From Pseudomonas sp. IAC-BECa141 (GTDB taxonomy: Bacteria; Pseudomonadota; Gammaproteobacteria; Pseudomonadales; Pseudomonadaceae), in contig NZ_CP065410.1 of assembly GCF_020544405.1 (NCBI RefSeq), positions 2,418,001 to 2,482,000 of the forward strand: 64,000 nucleotides of DNA, in the 5' to 3' direction. A model generated the notes under the pieces. That model was not told where the DNA came from. It worked only from the letters and a program-made list of their open reading frames with translations, and did not search any database. This document shows, one piece after another, positions 35,637 to 44,574 of the stretch (its first letter is position 1; every line of letters begins with the position of its first letter). A program made the translations under genes and the position numbers.

Positions 35637-35664
35637 GAACTTTCTACCGTACCGTCAACTCTGA
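35637..35664 (+). promoter_or_regulatory. AlgU (sigma22)-type promoter match upstream of bphO
   Basis: GAACTT (35637-35642), 17 nt, then TCTGA (35660-35664) is an exact match to the AlgU/RpoE-type consensus. It is about 134 nt before the bphO start codon, on the same strand, in a gene-free gap. Confidence 0.55.
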
Positions 35665-35797
35665 AACCGTTACAGGGTGATAAATCTGCCAGAAAAAACC
35701 ATCTGATGGGTCAGAAAGGACAATTGCCGTGTAAGCTTTCACGCCAAGCTTTTCCATTCCCCCATGGCCGCAGGCGGCCCACTGTACGAGCGACTAC

Positions 35798-36403
35798 ATG
35801 CAAGCAAAGGCTCGCGAGGTTCATGTGCCACCGGTGTTGCAAGATCTGCGCGCTGGCACGGCCGAACTGCACATTGCGCTGGAAAAACGCCTTCCTTTTT
35901 TCTCCGACACCCTTGATCTGCAAGCTTTCGAGCGACTGATGCGCGCCTATTACGGCTTCTACCAGCCACTGGAAAGCGCATTGCAGGACAGTGGCCAACT
36001 CCCCGCCGATTTCGATCTGGTTTCGCGCCTCAAAACGCCGACGCTGAAACGCGATCTGCACGCGCTGGGCGCAAGTGACGGGGACTTTTCGCTGTGCCGC
36101 CAGTTGCCCGTCATCGACTCCACCGCCGCCTGCCTGGGCGTGCTGTACGTGCTGGAAGGCGCGACGCTCGGCGGTCAGATTCTGCGCCGGGAAATCGCCA
36201 CACGGCTTAATCTGGGCGCGAACAACGGCGCGGCGTTTCTGGATATCTACGGCGCTGCCACCGGCCGACGCTGGCGCAACTTCATCGAATACCTGGGCAG
36301 CCGCCCGATGGACGCCGACGAGCGTGAAGCCGTTGTAGCGGCTGCCCACACGACATTCAGCTGTTTCGAGCGCTGGCTCGAAAGCCAGGAGGTTCTGGTA
36401 TGA
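35798..36403 (+). CDS. bphO: Biliverdin-producing heme oxygenase
   Basis: 201 residues of the heme oxygenase fold, with a proximal histidine in AELHIALEKRL (H25) and the distal helix region LGVLYVLEGATLGGQILRRE. It opens heme to biliverdin, the chromophore of the phytochrome encoded next; the stop overlaps the bphP ATG by 4 nt. Confidence 0.93.
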   Translation: MQAKAREVHVPPVLQDLRAGTAELHIALEKRLPFFSDTLDLQAFERLMRAYYGFYQPLESALQDSGQLPADFDLVSRLKTPTLKRDLHALGASDGDFSLCRQLPVIDSTAACLGVLYVLEGATLGGQILRREIATRLNLGANNGAAFLDIYGAATGRRWRNFIEYLGSRPMDADEREAVVAAAHTTFSCFERWLESQEVLV

Positions 36404-38637
36404 CCCCGCAAGACAAAGAAGCCTTTGAAGAGTTGCTGGCCAACTGCGCCGACGAGCCGATCCGCTTTCCCGGCGCGATCCAGCCGCACGGTCTGCTGCT
36501 GACCCTGAGCGAGCCGGAGCTTTCGATTATCCAGATCAGCGCCAACGTCGAGACCTTGCTCGCGCGCCCGGCGCAAGAGCTGATCGGCCAGCCATTGCAA
36601 AGCCTGATCGGTGATGCCCACGCCGCGCAGGTTCGCGAAGCGTTGCAGCAACCGGCCTGGGCCGATGCGCCGCCGCTGCACTTTTGCCTTAATGGCACGG
36701 CGTTCGAAGGTTTGCTTCACCGGCATCAGGATGTGCTGATCCTGGAGCTGGAAATCCACGTCGAAAACTTCCAGCCGCGCAACGTCGCCGGTACTGAAAC
36801 CCACCTGGGGCGGATGCTCGCACGTTTGCAAAAAGCCCAGAGCCTGCAGGCGCTGTACGACATCAGCGTCAAGGAAATCCAGGCCATGACCGGTTACGAC
36901 CGGGTGCTGATCTATCGCTTCGAAGAGGAGGGCCACGGCCAGGTCATCGCCGAAGCGTCCGATCCGTCGATGGAAGTTTTCAACGGGTTGTTCTTCCCGG
37001 CCTCGGACATCCCCGAGCAGGCTCGGGAGCTGTATCGCACCAACTGGTTGCGGATCATCCCGAACGCTGATTACCAACCCGTGCCGCTGGTCCCCAAGCT
37101 GCGCCCGGACACCCAGACCCCGCTGGACCTGAGCTTCGCCACCTTGCGCAGCGTGTCGCCGATCCACTGCCAGTACATGAAGAACATGGGCGTGCTGTCG
37201 TCGATGAGCATTTCCCTGCTCAAGGGCGACAAGCTCTGGGGCCTGATCAGTTGCGGCAATCGCCAGCCGCTGCATGTGCCGCACGAGTTGCGCACCGCGT
37301 GCCAGACCATCGGTCAGGTGCTGTCGTTGCAGATCAGTGCGATGGAAGCGCTGGAAGTCAGCCGGCAGCGCGAGGAAAAGGTCGAAGCGCTGGCGCTGCT
37401 CAATCAGGCGATGATCGACTCGCCACAAAATGTCTTCGATGGCCTGGCCAACCAGCCGCAGGTCCTGATGGCGCTGGCCAATGCCGGCGGCATCGCGATC
37501 ATCGAAGACAAGCAATTGCACCGTTACGGCAATTGCCCGGAGCCGGAAGAGATTCGCGCGCTGCACAAATGGTTGCAGGAGCGCGGCGAGCCGGTGTTTG
37601 CCAGTCATCACCTGGCCAGTGTCTATCCGCCGGCCGCGCACTATCAGCAGGTCGCCAGCGGCGTGCTGGCCATGAGCCTGCCCAAACCGGTGGACAACGG
37701 CGTGCTGTGGTTCCGTCCGGAAGTCAAAGAGAACATCAACTGGAGCGGTGATCCACGCAAGCCGCTGGACCTGGAAAACTCCGACGCCGGCCTGCGCCTG
37801 CGGCCGCGTACCTCGTTCGAAATCTGGAAGGTCGAGATGGCCGGAATCTCCACCAAGTGGAGCCATGGCGATTTGTTTGCGGCCAACGACCTGCGTCGCT
37901 CGGCACTGGAAAACGACCTGGCCCGCCAGGTGTGCCGCGAGCAGGAGGCGGTGCGTGCGCGCGACGAGCTGGTGGCGGTGGTGTCCCACGATCTGCGCAA
38001 CCCGATGACGGTCATTTCGATGCTGTGCGGCATGATGCAAAAGGCCTTCAGCTCCGACGGGCCGCACACTTCGCGGCGCATCTCGACCGCGATCGACACC
38101 ATGCAGCAAGCCGCCGGGCGTATGAACACGCTGCTGGAAGACTTGCTCGACACCTCGAAAATCGACGCCGGGCGCTACACCATCGCGCCGCAGAAACTCG
38201 ATGTCGCGCAGATGTTTGAAGAGGCTCAATCACTGCTTGCGCCGCTGGCGCTGGACAAAGACATCAGCATCTCGTTCGAGGCTGATCCCGACCTGAGCAT
38301 TCATGCCGACCCCGAGCGGCTGTTTCAGGTGTTGTCGAATCTGGTCGGCAACGCGATCAAATTCACCCCGCGCCTGGGCACTGTCGATGTGTATGCCAAA
38401 TCGGTCGGCGACGACATCGTCTTCACGGTACGCGACAGCGGCGAAGGCATTCCCAAGGATCACTTGCCGCACGTGTTCGACCGTTACTGGACGGTAAAGG
38501 AAGGCAATCCGACCGGCACCGGACTGGGGCTGTACATCACGCAGGGCATCGTCGAGGCCCATGGCGGGCAGATCGTTGCCGAGAGCGAGCCGGGGCAGGG
38601 CAGTGAGTTCCGTTTCACTGTGCCGCGTCTGGACTAA
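36400..38637 (+). CDS. bphP: Bacteriophytochrome histidine kinase
   Basis: 745 residues: PAS with the biliverdin-attaching cysteine near the N-terminus (C16, in LLANCADEPIRF), GAF with the chromophore motif FFPASDIPEQARELYRTNWL, PHY, then HisKA (VVSHDLRNPMTV, H530) and HATPase (NLVGNAIKFTP, DSGEGIPKDHLP, GTGLGLYI). It senses red/far-red light. It is coupled to bphO by a 4-nt overlap. No response regulator follows, so its partner is elsewhere (in relatives, AlgB). Confidence 0.95.
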   Translation: MTPQDKEAFEELLANCADEPIRFPGAIQPHGLLLTLSEPELSIIQISANVETLLARPAQELIGQPLQSLIGDAHAAQVREALQQPAWADAPPLHFCLNGTAFEGLLHRHQDVLILELEIHVENFQPRNVAGTETHLGRMLARLQKAQSLQALYDISVKEIQAMTGYDRVLIYRFEEEGHGQVIAEASDPSMEVFNGLFFPASDIPEQARELYRTNWLRIIPNADYQPVPLVPKLRPDTQTPLDLSFATLRSVSPIHCQYMKNMGVLSSMSISLLKGDKLWGLISCGNRQPLHVPHELRTACQTIGQVLSLQISAMEALEVSRQREEKVEALALLNQAMIDSPQNVFDGLANQPQVLMALANAGGIAIIEDKQLHRYGNCPEPEEIRALHKWLQERGEPVFASHHLASVYPPAAHYQQVASGVLAMSLPKPVDNGVLWFRPEVKENINWSGDPRKPLDLENSDAGLRLRPRTSFEIWKVEMAGISTKWSHGDLFAANDLRRSALENDLARQVCREQEAVRARDELVAVVSHDLRNPMTVISMLCGMMQKAFSSDGPHTSRRISTAIDTMQQAAGRMNTLLEDLLDTSKIDAGRYTIAPQKLDVAQMFEEAQSLLAPLALDKDISISFEADPDLSIHADPERLFQVLSNLVGNAIKFTPRLGTVDVYAKSVGDDIVFTVRDSGEGIPKDHLPHVFDRYWTVKEGNPTGTGLGLYITQGIVEAHGGQIVAESEPGQGSEFRFTVPRLD

Positions 38638-39402
38638 TCAAGCGGATCGGCGTTTGGGGGCCTGCAACAGGGCCACCCACTCGGCGGCGAATCGATGGCA
38701 ATCGCCGGGCCAGCGCGCCGTCAGCAGTTGCCCGTCGCGCACCACAAATCCCGTTTGTGGTGCCTGCGCGCAATCTCGTTTGGCGACCCGCGGCCCGCGT
38801 ATAAAGTCGGATTTGCTGGCCAGCGCGGTTTTCACTTCCGCTTCGACGGTCTGCTTGTAGGTGCGGTAGTAGCGCCCCAGCCAGGCAGCGGTCATCAGCC
38901 ACGCCGGCAACTCCATGGTTGCCGCGAGCAATGCCGTCACCTTGCGCCCGAACAGCACCGAACGTCCGGTATCGGGGTCGAGCGTGCGCGCCAGCAACAG
39001 CACGCCATGACACACCGCCGCCACGGGTTTTTCGGCTTTGGAAAATTGCAGTGTGATTTGCTGGGCCTGTTTGGATTCCAGCAGTGTGCGCATCCCTTTG
39101 GCATGTCCGCCGGGAATCAGCAGACCATCGAACCGGCTCGTGTCGACATCGGCATACGCCAGCGGCTGCCTGAACGCTTCGGATTCGATCATTTTTGCGT
39201 AACTGTCCAGATCGGCCTTGCGCGTCATCAGCAGCGAACTCAACGGGCCGAAGCCGACATCCACCAACCGTGGGTCGGCGTGGGCAGGCAAGCCTTGGGG
39301 CGTGGCAAAACGCACCTCAATGCCTGCATCACGCATCACCTGCCAGGGCACGCTGCTTTCGGTGGGGTCGTAATCGGCGCAGGGCAACAGAATCAGAATC
39401 AT
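38638..39402 (-). CDS. DJ-1/PfpI-family glutamine amidotransferase-like protein
   Basis: 254 residues with a class I amidotransferase-like fold: DGLLIPGGHAKGMRTLLE then VAAVCHGVLLLARTL with nucleophile C131 beside a His. The ATG at 39402 starts MILILLPCADYDPTE. Members include glyoxalase III and chaperone-like hydrolases. A second protein of this type is at 51716. Confidence 0.8.
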   Translation of the reverse strand: MILILLPCADYDPTESSVPWQVMRDAGIEVRFATPQGLPAHADPRLVDVGFGPLSSLLMTRKADLDSYAKMIESEAFRQPLAYADVDTSRFDGLLIPGGHAKGMRTLLESKQAQQITLQFSKAEKPVAAVCHGVLLLARTLDPDTGRSVLFGRKVTALLAATMELPAWLMTAAWLGRYYRTYKQTVEAEVKTALASKSDFIRGPRVAKRDCAQAPQTGFVVRDGQLLTARWPGDCHRFAAEWVALLQAPKRRSA

Positions 39403-39545
39403 CGAGGACAGACTTCCAGGTCGTGAGTAATCGCATAGCCAGAGCGTAGTGGGTCTGCGCGAGCGGGGGGTAATTTCCTTCAATACCGCCTGCTGTGCGC
39501 CGGCTACCGTGAGCGCCTTGTTCCCCGATTTGAAGCAGGTGTGCG

Positions 39546-40133
39546 ATGAGTCTGATTGTGTCGATGGCGGCGTTTGCCCTGGCCGCGTCCATTACTCCGG
39601 GGCCGGTGAATATCGTGGCGTTGAGCTCGGGGGCGCAGTTCGGCTTTCGCGCCAGCCAGCGGCATGTGGCCGGGGCAACGCTGGGGTTTGTGCTGTTGCT
39701 GGTATTGATGGGGCTTGGGCTGCATGAAGTGCTTGCGCTGTGGCCGTCGCTGACCCGCGTGGTGCAACTGGCCGGGGTGGCGTTTCTGCTGTTCATGGCG
39801 TGGAAACTGGCCACCGATGACGGGCAGTTGAATGCCGGGGAATCGGGCAGGGCCCCGTCGATGCTCTACGGCGCAGTGATGCAATGGCTCAATCCCAAGG
39901 CCTGGCTGGCCTGCGTGGCGGGAATGGGCGCGTTTGTCGCCGATGGCGAGGCGCGGCTGGTGTGGCAGTTTGCGGCGGTGTATCTGGTGATCTGCTATCT
40001 GTCGGTGGGTTGCTGGGTGTACGCCGGGACGTTTTTGCGCGGCTATCTGCACAACCCGGCGGGGATGCGCTTGTTCAACCGGGTGATGGCGTTGCTGTTG
40101 GCTGTAAGTGCGGGGTATTTGCTGCTGCCCTGA
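39546..40133 (+). CDS. LysE/RhtB-family exporter
   Basis: 195 residues with the signature SITPGPVNIVALSSG-like N-terminus (AASITPGPVNIVALSSGAQF) and six membrane segments. A second exporter of the same family as 34903-35523 but clearly diverged. Its stop codon is the first base group of a 13-bp inverted repeat. Confidence 0.85.
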   Translation: MSLIVSMAAFALAASITPGPVNIVALSSGAQFGFRASQRHVAGATLGFVLLLVLMGLGLHEVLALWPSLTRVVQLAGVAFLLFMAWKLATDDGQLNAGESGRAPSMLYGAVMQWLNPKAWLACVAGMGAFVADGEARLVWQFAAVYLVICYLSVGCWVYAGTFLRGYLHNPAGMRLFNRVMALLLAVSAGYLLLP

Positions 40134-40163
40134 TCCGTACTCCGGCAAGTGGAGTACGGATCA
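40131..40163. terminator. Perfect 13-bp inverted repeat at the end of the LysE gene
   Basis: TGATCCGTACTCC pairs with GGAGTACGGATCA around a 7-nt loop. It starts with the stop codon TGA. No uridine tract follows on the plus strand, so it may be a transcript-stabilising hairpin or a weak terminator between convergent genes. Confidence 0.55.
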
Positions 40164-40190
40164 GCTTGTAGTCAGATCAATCAGGCATCG

Positions 40191-43100
40191 TCAGAAAATG
40201 CCGTTGAGTTCCCGGAAAACGTGGGGCGGCATGGCCGTAAATCGGTTATTTCGCAGTTGGCTGATCGAATACAGCGCGCTGGCCGTACGACCGTTGCCGT
40301 CACCGAAGCCCTGAAAGCCGACTACCGCGCCCAATACCTGTTTATCAAAGTGCGGATGGCTTGGGTCCAGGGTTTTCAGATGTTGTTCGAGCAGCGCGAA
40401 TCCGGTAGGGCTGCTGCCGTATTTGGTAGGGGCACCGGCATCGCGCACTTTGCCGAAAGCTTCCGGTACCAGTTTTCGATGAACCTCCCTGATCACGTTC
40501 GGGTCGTTCAGGGGGGCCTTGTTCGCGGTGTAATCGCGCAATACCCCAAGGACATTGTCGAAGTCGTTACCACTGGAGCTCGAGCCGTTCAACATCCACG
40601 CGGTGGCTCGTTGTGAAGGATCGGTATAGCCAAGGGGATTGAAGCTCGCTTCCGGCATCACGTCGTTGTACGGCGATTTGCCCAGATCCAGTTTCAGAAT
40701 GTCTTGCTGATAGCCCTTCATGTATCGGGCTTTTCTGCTCTCGAGTTCGTAGAGGACAGCCAGTGTTTCGGTGTAACCCTGCACCGTGCTGCGCGCATCG
40801 TTGAGCTGGACGGGGTGGCCCTTGATGAATGCTTCTGTCAGTTCTTCCAAAGCCCCTCGACCGATCAGCGACTCCAGATCGCCTGCCTGTTTCGACTGGT
40901 AAGCGGATTCCTTCACGGCGTTGTTCGCGAGGTGGCGCCATTCTGTTTCAGTTGCCCCTTTGGGCAGCTTGAAATTCTTGTCGCTCAAACGCGTAACGAC
41001 GTGTTGTACCGTTTCGATGGCATCGCTTTTGAGCAGTGCCCGAGCATGAGAAACCGTGTCCAGCGACATCCGCGCGTGCGCTGCCGAGCCGCTGTGATCA
41101 ATGACTTTGAGCAGGTCATAACTGTTGGCGCCGGTCAGGTATCTCAGTTGCTGTTTCGCCTGGTGCGCAAGTGAGCGGGCACTTCCGCTCAATTTCGCAA
41201 CACCTCGGCCGAGCAGTTTGCCACCGACCTTAAGCAGTTGCGGCAAACCGGATAACGGGTTGAACAGACTGAGGGCCGTGCTGGCCAGAACCCGCGAAGC
41301 CGACAGTAGTTTGCCGGCGATGCTCGCGGCTTTACTGGCGGCGGCAGCGATTGCCGCTGGCGCAGCGAAGAGGGTCATTGCGAGAACGGCGGCATCGACA
41401 ATGCAGTCGAAAATTGCACCACCCTGTTTCTTCGGATCCCCTGACGTCAGTCCTTCGACGCAGCTCTTGAAGGGGATGATCAGGTTAAGAATCATGTTGA
41501 AGATGGCCTCGGTCTTCTCGATCGCCTTCTCCCGTACCGTTTGTTGCAGACCCAGTTGGTGGATTTCCTGCTCGGTGATATACGGATTTTTTCTGGCGAT
41601 CAGTGAACCCAGGTCTTTCACGCGTGCGGATCGGTACAGGGGTGTTTGATCGTCCCGGTTTTTATACGGGTCGGGGGCTTCAAACGCACCAATCTTGCGC
41701 ACCTGGATTCTGGATTTGACGTTGGCCCTGGGGGTGACGTTTTGCAGGTAGGCCTGTAGATCAACGGGGGCTCTTTCGAGTTGCTTCTGATCGGTGAATC
41801 GAGTGTCGAGCTGGAAGACGCTTCCGGAAACCAGCGGATTGAAGAGTGTTTCCAGATCAGGGTTGTGCCGACACTCCATCCGCAGAGGAAACAGCTCAAA
41901 ACACTTGATGGCGTAGCCATGCTGTACACAGAGAATGACGCCATAACGGCCGGTTTCTCCCGGGATGTAAGTGGCAGGGCTGAAGCCATAACGACCGGTG
42001 ACTCTCGCCGGTTTGTAGTTCATCTGCTGAACGCAATAGATACCGATCGCTCCATCTTCAATAGACGCTGCATCTTCCGGAAACAGCTGTGAAATGGCGA
42101 TCTGGATGTTGCGCGTCAGACCTTCGAGGACGGCGTCGAAATGACTGGCGGTCGCCGTTTCGTAAAGCTCGGCAACGGGAAACAGATCGGGCAGCCTCGC
42201 AAAGGATTTGTAGATACTGGTGCCTCTGATGCGATCCCAGTCCCGGGTGTGCAGTTCGTCACTCATGTAGAGATCCAGCACCGACACTTTGCGACCGGCG
42301 CCACCGCCACTGCCACGGTGTTTGACCAGCAGTTCATCGGGGTCGCATTCCGGTTCCCGGGACTTGAGTTCTTGCAGTGCGAGCTGTCTGCGATCAGGAA
42401 ATGGCCTGGAAAAACGTTCGGTGGCTTCCAGCATTATGGCGACGTACTGGTCGTACTCGCGTATGGCGTGCTCGATGTCATCGGGCTTGAGATTGCCTTG
42501 CGCATCGCGTGTGATGAGGCCGTTCATCCAGGCCCAGGTCACCACCGGGTCCACCGATCCCTCGGCCTGCAATGACGCCAGTGGCGCGAGTGATTTAGTC
42601 GACTGGCTGAACCCCATCAAATGTTGATAGGTCATTTTGCGGCTGGCGCCGGGAACCAGCGCTTCAACCAGATGTATAGCCTGCGTAGCGATCACGCAGG
42701 CCGGTGTCCCCATCTGCAGGCTGGGCGGCCAGTCTGGAAAAAGGTACTCGGGGGCCATGCCTGCCAAAATCATTTGTGCCACCAGCGGCGCGAGTGGGGG
42801 GGCGACGTGCAGGTTCTTGATCAGATGCGCTTCCAGGTCGACCCGAATCCGGGAGGGGTGCTGTTTGAAGTAGCTTTTTGAATACAGATCGAAGCCGGCG
42901 AAGTGGGTATTGGCGATATTGAGCCCCGGGTCGAGGTCCAGCAAGATCACGGCAGCCGCCAGTTGTTCTGCCAGCTCAGTCGTTTGGTTTGTTGCTGCTG
43001 GTTCATCAAGCCAGCCCAATTTCGACAAGTAATATTGCCCGTGCCGGGACGCCGCACTTTCGAGCACTTGCTGCAGGCGATAGTCCGTGCTGGTTGTAGC

Positions 43101-43847
43101 GCCGTCGCCCGGTACGCTTTCAATCAGCACACGTCTGCCGAGGCCATTGATGATGGCTTCAAAACCCTGCCTGCAACTTTGTGTCAGATCAAGAATCATG
43201 ACCCGCTTGTTTCCCACAAGTTTGAACGGCGACTCGTCGGGCGCGTCCAGAAGTTGCCAATAGTTTCCGAACTTCGGAGGCTCAGCCAATGTCGAGAAGT
43301 TCAACAGATCGAGCAAGTTGCGGGTGTCTTGTTCGGTATCCGGCACTTGCAGCCCGTTGAATTGCAGCCACTGGCCGACCGTGACTTCGTTTCCCGTAAT
43401 GATCCACCCGCCAGTGAGTTCCGCGACCTTGGCCAGAAGTTCGAGGCTGTCGTCAAAGCTCGCCAGCCCTGCGACATCCGCGGTGATATCACGGGGAAAA
43501 ACAAAGACGGTCGCGGGCCGGTTGTTGCTGGCGACCATGTTTCGGTAACTGAAGTAGAGTCGCCCATGCTTATCCAGCAGAAAAACCGCGTTGTCCGGAA
43601 TCTGGCGCCGAGCGCGGACAAAGTGAAAATCCTCGTGGCGCAGAAGTATGGAAAGCGACACTTTACCGTTGCGATGAACTCGGTCGAGTGCGCTGTTTTC
43701 TATACACGTAACCAGGATTTCGTTGCATTTCCAGTCGAGGCGTTCAGCGGCGTATTCATCGCTGATAAAGTTTGTAATGGTCTGGGTTACGTTTTTTTTC
43801 TGAAGTGAGTCTGTGGAATCGTAAGCGTAGTTGTCTGTTGGTTTCAT
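40191..43847 (-). CDS. Large toxin-like protein with C-terminal Fic-like motif (dermonecrotic-toxin-like)
   Basis: 1218 residues without a classical signal peptide. The overall make-up resembles the large DUF6543/dermonecrotic-toxin-like proteins of plant-associated Pseudomonas, with a hydrophobic alanine-rich segment at about 810-880 that could insert into membranes. The last 110 residues look like a Fic domain: EVHRKLVPEAFGKVRDAGAP then GFQGFGDGNGRTAS (1177-1190). The canonical Fic histidine (HxFx[DE]GNGR) is replaced by Gln at 1179, while D1183-G-N-G-R is kept. The ATG at 43847 (MKPTDNYAYD) is preferred over an upstream in-frame start. Delivery route and activity are unknown. Confidence 0.65.
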   Translation of the reverse strand: MKPTDNYAYDSTDSLQKKNVTQTITNFISDEYAAERLDWKCNEILVTCIENSALDRVHRNGKVSLSILLRHEDFHFVRARRQIPDNAVFLLDKHGRLYFSYRNMVASNNRPATVFVFPRDITADVAGLASFDDSLELLAKVAELTGGWIITGNEVTVGQWLQFNGLQVPDTEQDTRNLLDLLNFSTLAEPPKFGNYWQLLDAPDESPFKLVGNKRVMILDLTQSCRQGFEAIINGLGRRVLIESVPGDGATTSTDYRLQQVLESAASRHGQYYLSKLGWLDEPAATNQTTELAEQLAAAVILLDLDPGLNIANTHFAGFDLYSKSYFKQHPSRIRVDLEAHLIKNLHVAPPLAPLVAQMILAGMAPEYLFPDWPPSLQMGTPACVIATQAIHLVEALVPGASRKMTYQHLMGFSQSTKSLAPLASLQAEGSVDPVVTWAWMNGLITRDAQGNLKPDDIEHAIREYDQYVAIMLEATERFSRPFPDRRQLALQELKSREPECDPDELLVKHRGSGGGAGRKVSVLDLYMSDELHTRDWDRIRGTSIYKSFARLPDLFPVAELYETATASHFDAVLEGLTRNIQIAISQLFPEDAASIEDGAIGIYCVQQMNYKPARVTGRYGFSPATYIPGETGRYGVILCVQHGYAIKCFELFPLRMECRHNPDLETLFNPLVSGSVFQLDTRFTDQKQLERAPVDLQAYLQNVTPRANVKSRIQVRKIGAFEAPDPYKNRDDQTPLYRSARVKDLGSLIARKNPYITEQEIHQLGLQQTVREKAIEKTEAIFNMILNLIIPFKSCVEGLTSGDPKKQGGAIFDCIVDAAVLAMTLFAAPAAIAAAASKAASIAGKLLSASRVLASTALSLFNPLSGLPQLLKVGGKLLGRGVAKLSGSARSLAHQAKQQLRYLTGANSYDLLKVIDHSGSAAHARMSLDTVSHARALLKSDAIETVQHVVTRLSDKNFKLPKGATETEWRHLANNAVKESAYQSKQAGDLESLIGRGALEELTEAFIKGHPVQLNDARSTVQGYTETLAVLYELESRKARYMKGYQQDILKLDLGKSPYNDVMPEASFNPLGYTDPSQRATAWMLNGSSSSGNDFDNVLGVLRDYTANKAPLNDPNVIREVHRKLVPEAFGKVRDAGAPTKYGSSPTGFALLEQHLKTLDPSHPHFDKQVLGAVVGFQGFGDGNGRTASALYSISQLRNNRFTAMPPHVFRELNGIF

Positions 43848-44323
43848 GATTCGGAATCCATTCTCTAATAGTGAAATAAACAGAAATAGATGATCGTTTT
43901 CTGATTGTCGTGTTTGTGAAAGTGGCTTTTTAGAGTACGGCGACAAAACGTAAAGTTAGTGGGGATTGCTGTTCCAGGTATTTCTTTACGGTGTCCGGAT
44001 TGGAGGGGAAGGTTGATTTAAAAGGCCTGGGATGTTGGGGGCGATAAATATGTATATTTTTCCGGGTGTGTAGAGTCAGGAAGGCAGCTGGGCAAAACAG
44101 TTGAGTAGAGAAAAAGGAGAGAAAAAGGAGGAAAAAGGGGACGCATTTATTTACCAGTCCCACTATGTAAACCCGCAGCTCCTTGCAACGGGGAGCGCGG
44201 GTTTTGTCGTTTCCGGGCCTTCGGAAACCCTCGTTGAAGAGTGTTTAAGTTTATGTCCGTAAAGCCACGCAACCTTGCGCCTTTGCCTACGCATCCGCCA
44301 GAATCCGCCGGCTTGTGGGCCTT
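43848..44323. other. Intergenic region with hairpins and no supported gene
   Basis: Contains the promoter region of the minus-strand toxin gene, a purine-rich run (about 44114-44145, AAAAAGGAGAGAAAAAGGAG), and two adjacent plus-strand hairpins at 44170-44203 and 44209-44228. Short ORFs on both strands lack good starts. The GGGGACGCATTTATTT string recalls sequences common beside RAYT/REP regions of Pseudomonas, but this is memory, not evidence. Confidence 0.45.
44170..44207 (+). terminator. Possible intrinsic terminator without an upstream gene
   Basis: AACCCGC pairs with GCGGGTT and GCTCC with GGAGC (one bulged A), followed by TTTTGT on the plus strand. No plus-strand gene precedes it, so it might end an undetected small RNA or simply be a structured intergenic element. 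Confidence 0.45.
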
Positions 44324-44542
44324 GGGGTCGGGTTCTATTGTGGGTCGGTCGCTGACGAATCAGCGATCGGGTTTCGCAGCCCGGATCAATCAAGGCGCCC
44401 AGCGCGCCGTTTCCGTTCAGCTTGATTTGGCTGATCGCGTAATGGCGGTTGTGCGCGGGATACCTTCGGGTATGCCGGGTTCCTTGATTCCCGGTCTGCG
44501 AACCCGCGTACAGCTGCCACCTTTCTTCGTTTCGCAGCGAAC
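44324..44542 (+). promoter_or_regulatory. Structured leader RNA element, copy 2
   Basis: Directly upstream of the small DUF6124-type gene. Order: hairpin TCGCTGA-CGAA-TCAGCGA (44349-44366), first TTCGCAG (44373-44379), 17-bp stem of TGGCGGTTGTGCGCGGG (44443-44459) with CCCGCGTACAGCTGCCA (44503-44519), internal hairpin ATACC-TTCG-GGTAT (44460-44473), second hairpin CCGGG/CCCGG (44475-44494), central CTGCGAA (44496-44502), and last TTCGCAG (44531-44537). The same order and spacing occur in copy 1 on the minus strand at 6597-6818, with compensatory differences in stems. Confidence 0.75.
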
Positions 44543-44574
44543 CCTGGCAGCTCCATTAATCAAGGAGTTTTACC

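Noticed and set aside
43930..44163. 77-residue minus-strand open frame upstream of the toxin gene
   Set aside because: Low-complexity Phe/Leu start from a purine-rich tract, no ribosome site, no family pattern.
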